A stretch of DNA of 64,000 bases from Paraspadella gotoi (Eukaryota > Chaetognatha): contig CM119265.1 of NCBI GenBank assembly GCA_051294375.1, positions 8,998,772 through 9,062,771 on the forward strand, read 5' to 3'. The notes under the pieces are model-generated. The model was not told the DNA's origin and did no database searches. It was given only the letters and a program-made list of their open reading frames with translations. How positions within the stretch are numbered: position 1 is the stretch's first letter; every line of letters starts with the position of its first letter. The position numbers and the translations under genes were made by a program. Shown piece after piece: positions 62,801 to 64,000 of this stretch.

Positions 62801-62966
62801 TCGTCATCCCCCTCCCCTCATTGGATTGGGCTGCAATGACGGCCTCGACTCCGGCCTGTTCACTTCTCCGTCCAGTTTTCGTCCATCGTGCGCGACCCCA
62901 TCAGATCCTCGAACTGCAAGTCCAACTCCGTCTTCTCCGCGTGGCCGACTCCTTTCCTCCGTGAGA
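45105..62966 (-). CDS. SH3GLB: Endophilin-B (SH3GLB), N-BAR and SH3 protein; 5' end incomplete
   Basis: Intact, phase-matched 3' exons: 61020-60927, 59698-59671, 59100-59011, 47695-47595, 47431-47310, 46904-46753 and 45227-45105 (TGA). They encode the end of the BAR helix bundle (LMTKRLDLDACKERL, QTEFDRQAEITKLLLEGIT, HHLRCLNDFVEAQVQF), a Ser/Thr/Asn/Pro linker, and a C-terminal SH3 domain (ARVLYDFDAADESELNVQAD, then DWMMAKRGSKSGKVPTTYLE). Endophilin-B proteins curve membranes at mitochondria, endosomes and autophagosomes. Upstream exons at about 62966-62864 (HAEKTELDLQ), 62477-62346 (YNKPGKRSADWTRNLGYW; MVEAGND in another frame) and 61466-61309 (AEKEFATDFVQQF, RNFLE) are recognisable but frameshifted. 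The first coding exon was not found. Introns reach 11 kb, inflated by the duplicated block. Confidence 0.88.
45505..46678 (+). mobile_element. Internally deleted Tc1/mariner transposon
   Basis: Terminal inverted repeats start CAGATGTGGTCAAAAAAAG on the left and CACATGTGGTCAAAAAAA (complement) on the right, each flanked by TA. A 43-codon frame at 46019-46150 (METSKQLNPKKKAAIIKLW, then YRIAKQLNFSPTTIC) is the helix-turn-helix end of a transposase. A separate frame ending at 46588 (NVWSRIKKDISQYNATTVDE, ELNPSYLRSLYDSLPRRM) is the transposase C-terminus. The middle, which would carry most catalytic residues, is missing or scrambled, so the copy is dead. It lies in the last SH3GLB intron. Confidence 0.88.
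46019..46588 (+). pseudogene. Broken Tc1-type transposase
   Basis: N-terminal DNA-binding and C-terminal DDE-domain fragments are in different frames, with a stop at 46148-46150 and a central deletion. The whole element is under 1.2 kb. No functional product is possible. Confidence 0.8.
47717..47987. other. Assembly gap (271 N) in a GA repeat
   Basis: GA dinucleotides border the gap on both sides. The matching part of the second copy (about 53842-54160) is sequenced and GA-rich. Confidence 1.
48089..48316. other. Assembly gap (228 N) in a GA-rich repeat
   Basis: Flanked by repeats of GGAGA and GATAGAAAA. The second copy (about 54215-54460) shows a tandem GATAGAAAAGGAGAGAG-type repeat here. 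Confidence 1.
48881..48905. other. Assembly gap (25 N) between the two copies of the duplication
   Basis: Exactly 25 N. The sequence to its right restarts at the same point as 42985, so the gap joins overlapping pieces. Confidence 1.
51114..53825 (-). pseudogene. Second, indel-broken set of the last four SH3GLB exons
   Basis: The exons at about 53825-53718, 53552-53417, 52991-52809 and 51237-51114 match those at 47695-45105 in the first copy. Each has several single-base indels that break the frame; for example the SH3 end around 51120-51240 has both extra and missing bases relative to 45105-45227. The pattern suggests sequencing error rather than decay. Confidence 0.85.
51527..52750 (+). 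mobile_element. Second copy of the deleted Tc1/mariner element
   Basis: Equivalent to 45505-46678 with many small indels. It is part of the duplicated block, not an independent insertion. Confidence 0.85.
53825..54470. repeat. GA-rich tandem repeat region
   Basis: A (GA)n run followed by diverged units like GATAGAAAAGGAGAGAG. It corresponds to the two N runs in the first copy. Confidence 0.8.
55955..57010. repeat. Diverged direct repeat with CT/T-tract modules
   Basis: The stretch at about 56011-56155 (TTTTTGAAAAATTC, CTTTCTCAATACAAAATCC, TTTCGTGGATTTTTTTGAGA) recurs with changes at about 56870-57008. Between them are modules of CGAGTTCCGGCTC + (CT)n + T-tract + ACAAAAAA, repeated near 56510, 56680 and 56790. 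Confidence 0.7.
57980..58195. repeat. Diverged ATCATCGCATCAAT tandem repeats
   Basis: Several imperfect units of ATCATC-GCATCAAT with variable spacers, at the right end of the insertion. Confidence 0.6.
59406..59430. other. Assembly gap (25 N) in an SH3GLB intron
   Basis: Exactly 25 N, between the exons at 59100-59011 and 59698-59671. Confidence 1.
59708..59772. repeat. (GA)n microsatellite
   Basis: GA-rich run directly upstream (in gene sense) of the 28-nt SH3GLB exon. Confidence 0.8.
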
Positions 62967-64000
62967 CTGTAAGATCAAGGAGGGGCGCAGAGGGGCGGGG
63001 ACAAGACGAATGTTGAGATAGATAGATGTAGCGGCAACTTTATAACTTTAACTTTATAATGACAGTTTATAATTGTCTAAAAATTCATTTAGACATACCA
63101 AGTAACATCCTACTGTACTGATGATTTGGAACAGGATAATACTTAGTGTATTACACAATTTGGATGGGGCTTAAGTTTCGCGGCCTTATTTTCGGTGAAA
63201 ATAAAACACGGCGCCTTAAAAATGAAAAGAAACCAAAAGCTTAAGTTCCCGTTATGTTATTTCAAATGACAAGGCATGAAAAATAATGAATCTACCATCA
63301 CGGATGTATGGTAACAAGTATATAAAAAGCAATGTCTCTTAACGATCCCCCTCCAGTTCAAATCTCCATAGGAACGGAAAACAACATAAAACGAAGGTTA
63401 TTCTCATTATTTCTGTTTATTTCGTGGAAGAGAATCGTAAAAACTGAGTCGGGAGACCGAATGAAGCTTATTCTAAACTTTTTATATTTCAGAGTTTCAT
63501 TCCGGTGAAGAAGCAGGAATAAAAACTGAGAGCTTTCAACATTCTGGAAGAAAAAGCGGTAACTAACGGAGTAAAAATCAAACTCACTATTTAATCACTA
63601 ACAATCCAGTACTATTTACTGAATTATTAAATTATTTCTCTGGCTTTACATTTACTACTACTAGTACCCCATTACCCGAGTATATTGTTACTTGTGTGAA
63701 GTGTACTCTCTCACTCTCTCTCTCGTCTCTCTCTCTCTCTTTTTCCGTCCTACAACCAATATACTTCCTCCCGTGCTTCTCGCGATCGCCCAGATCACAA
63801 GCGATTCCGAATGACACCGTGATCGAGAGCAAACGCACCGGAATGACGTCATCGATTCCGCGCCTCAAAACGACCTGCGTGCCATGACTACCAACTCGCG
63901 ACGTCGAAATCACCGTCTTTTACATCCGAGCGCGAGGATGAGCCCAATTAAAGCCTAGCCCAGTCAAAAATTCCACGACCGTTTAGAAAGGATGAATTCT
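62967..64000. other. Region upstream of the last recognised SH3GLB exon
   Basis: The first coding exon of SH3GLB should lie here or beyond the window, but I could not find it. A GC-richer patch at 63760-63915 looks coding-like on the minus strand (SHGTQVVLRRGIDDVIPVRLL) but matches nothing I know. A short CT run lies near 63704-63740. Confidence 0.4.

Overview
This window is nuclear DNA from an animal, most likely an invertebrate; I cannot place the phylum. Most genes are split by GT-AG introns, the gene families are animal families (FACIT-type collagen, estrogen-related receptor, endophilin B), coding exons are GC-rich inside AT-rich introns, and there are long (CT)n/(GA)n arrays. I rebuilt most genes exon by exon and checked that codon phase carries across each junction. 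Six runs of N mark assembly gaps (9297-9306, 21362-21371, 47717-47987, 48089-48316, 48881-48905, 59406-59430).

Layout. 1-4.6 kb: 3' exons of an unassigned Gly/Pro-rich protein (+), preceded by a possible promoter cluster. 6.7-13.0 kb: a complete 11-exon secreted collagen with an N-terminal TSPN domain (-). 14.9-18.6 kb: a complete estrogen-related receptor, ERR/NR3B (-), with one GC-AG intron. 19.6-22.9 kb: SEC63 (-). 23.6-25.2 kb: DNAJC7 (-). 25.9-28.3 kb: DNAJB13 (+), whose large fifth intron holds an antisense gene with two SAP domains. 28.6-34.2 kb: CFAP221 (+). 36.7-38.0 kb: an unassigned 134-residue protein (+). 41.8-43.0 kb: an unassigned Pro-rich/acidic protein (+). 45.1 kb to about 63 kb: endophilin-B (SH3GLB) on the minus strand, with very large introns.

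Themes. SEC63, DNAJC7 and DNAJB13 are three adjacent but architecturally unrelated J-domain genes. DNAJB13 (radial spoke) and CFAP221 (central pair) form a same-strand axonemal pair, and an RFX-type X-box lies 155 bp upstream of DNAJB13. Mobile DNA includes an internally deleted Tc1/mariner copy, a small non-autonomous element with terminal inverted repeats, and two related dispersed fragments, one with a hammerhead-like core.

Caution on data quality. 42982-48880 is repeated in the same orientation at 48906-58304, across a 25-N gap. The second copy is full of single-base indels and carries an extra 3.25 kb. The SH3GLB exons above 61.3 kb also break frame in conserved positions. Both patterns look like unpolished long-read consensus rather than biology, although real duplication and gene decay cannot be excluded from sequence alone. 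I found no clear previously undescribed system. The best leads are the nested SAP gene, the axonemal pair, the hammerhead-like repeat and the three unassigned genes.
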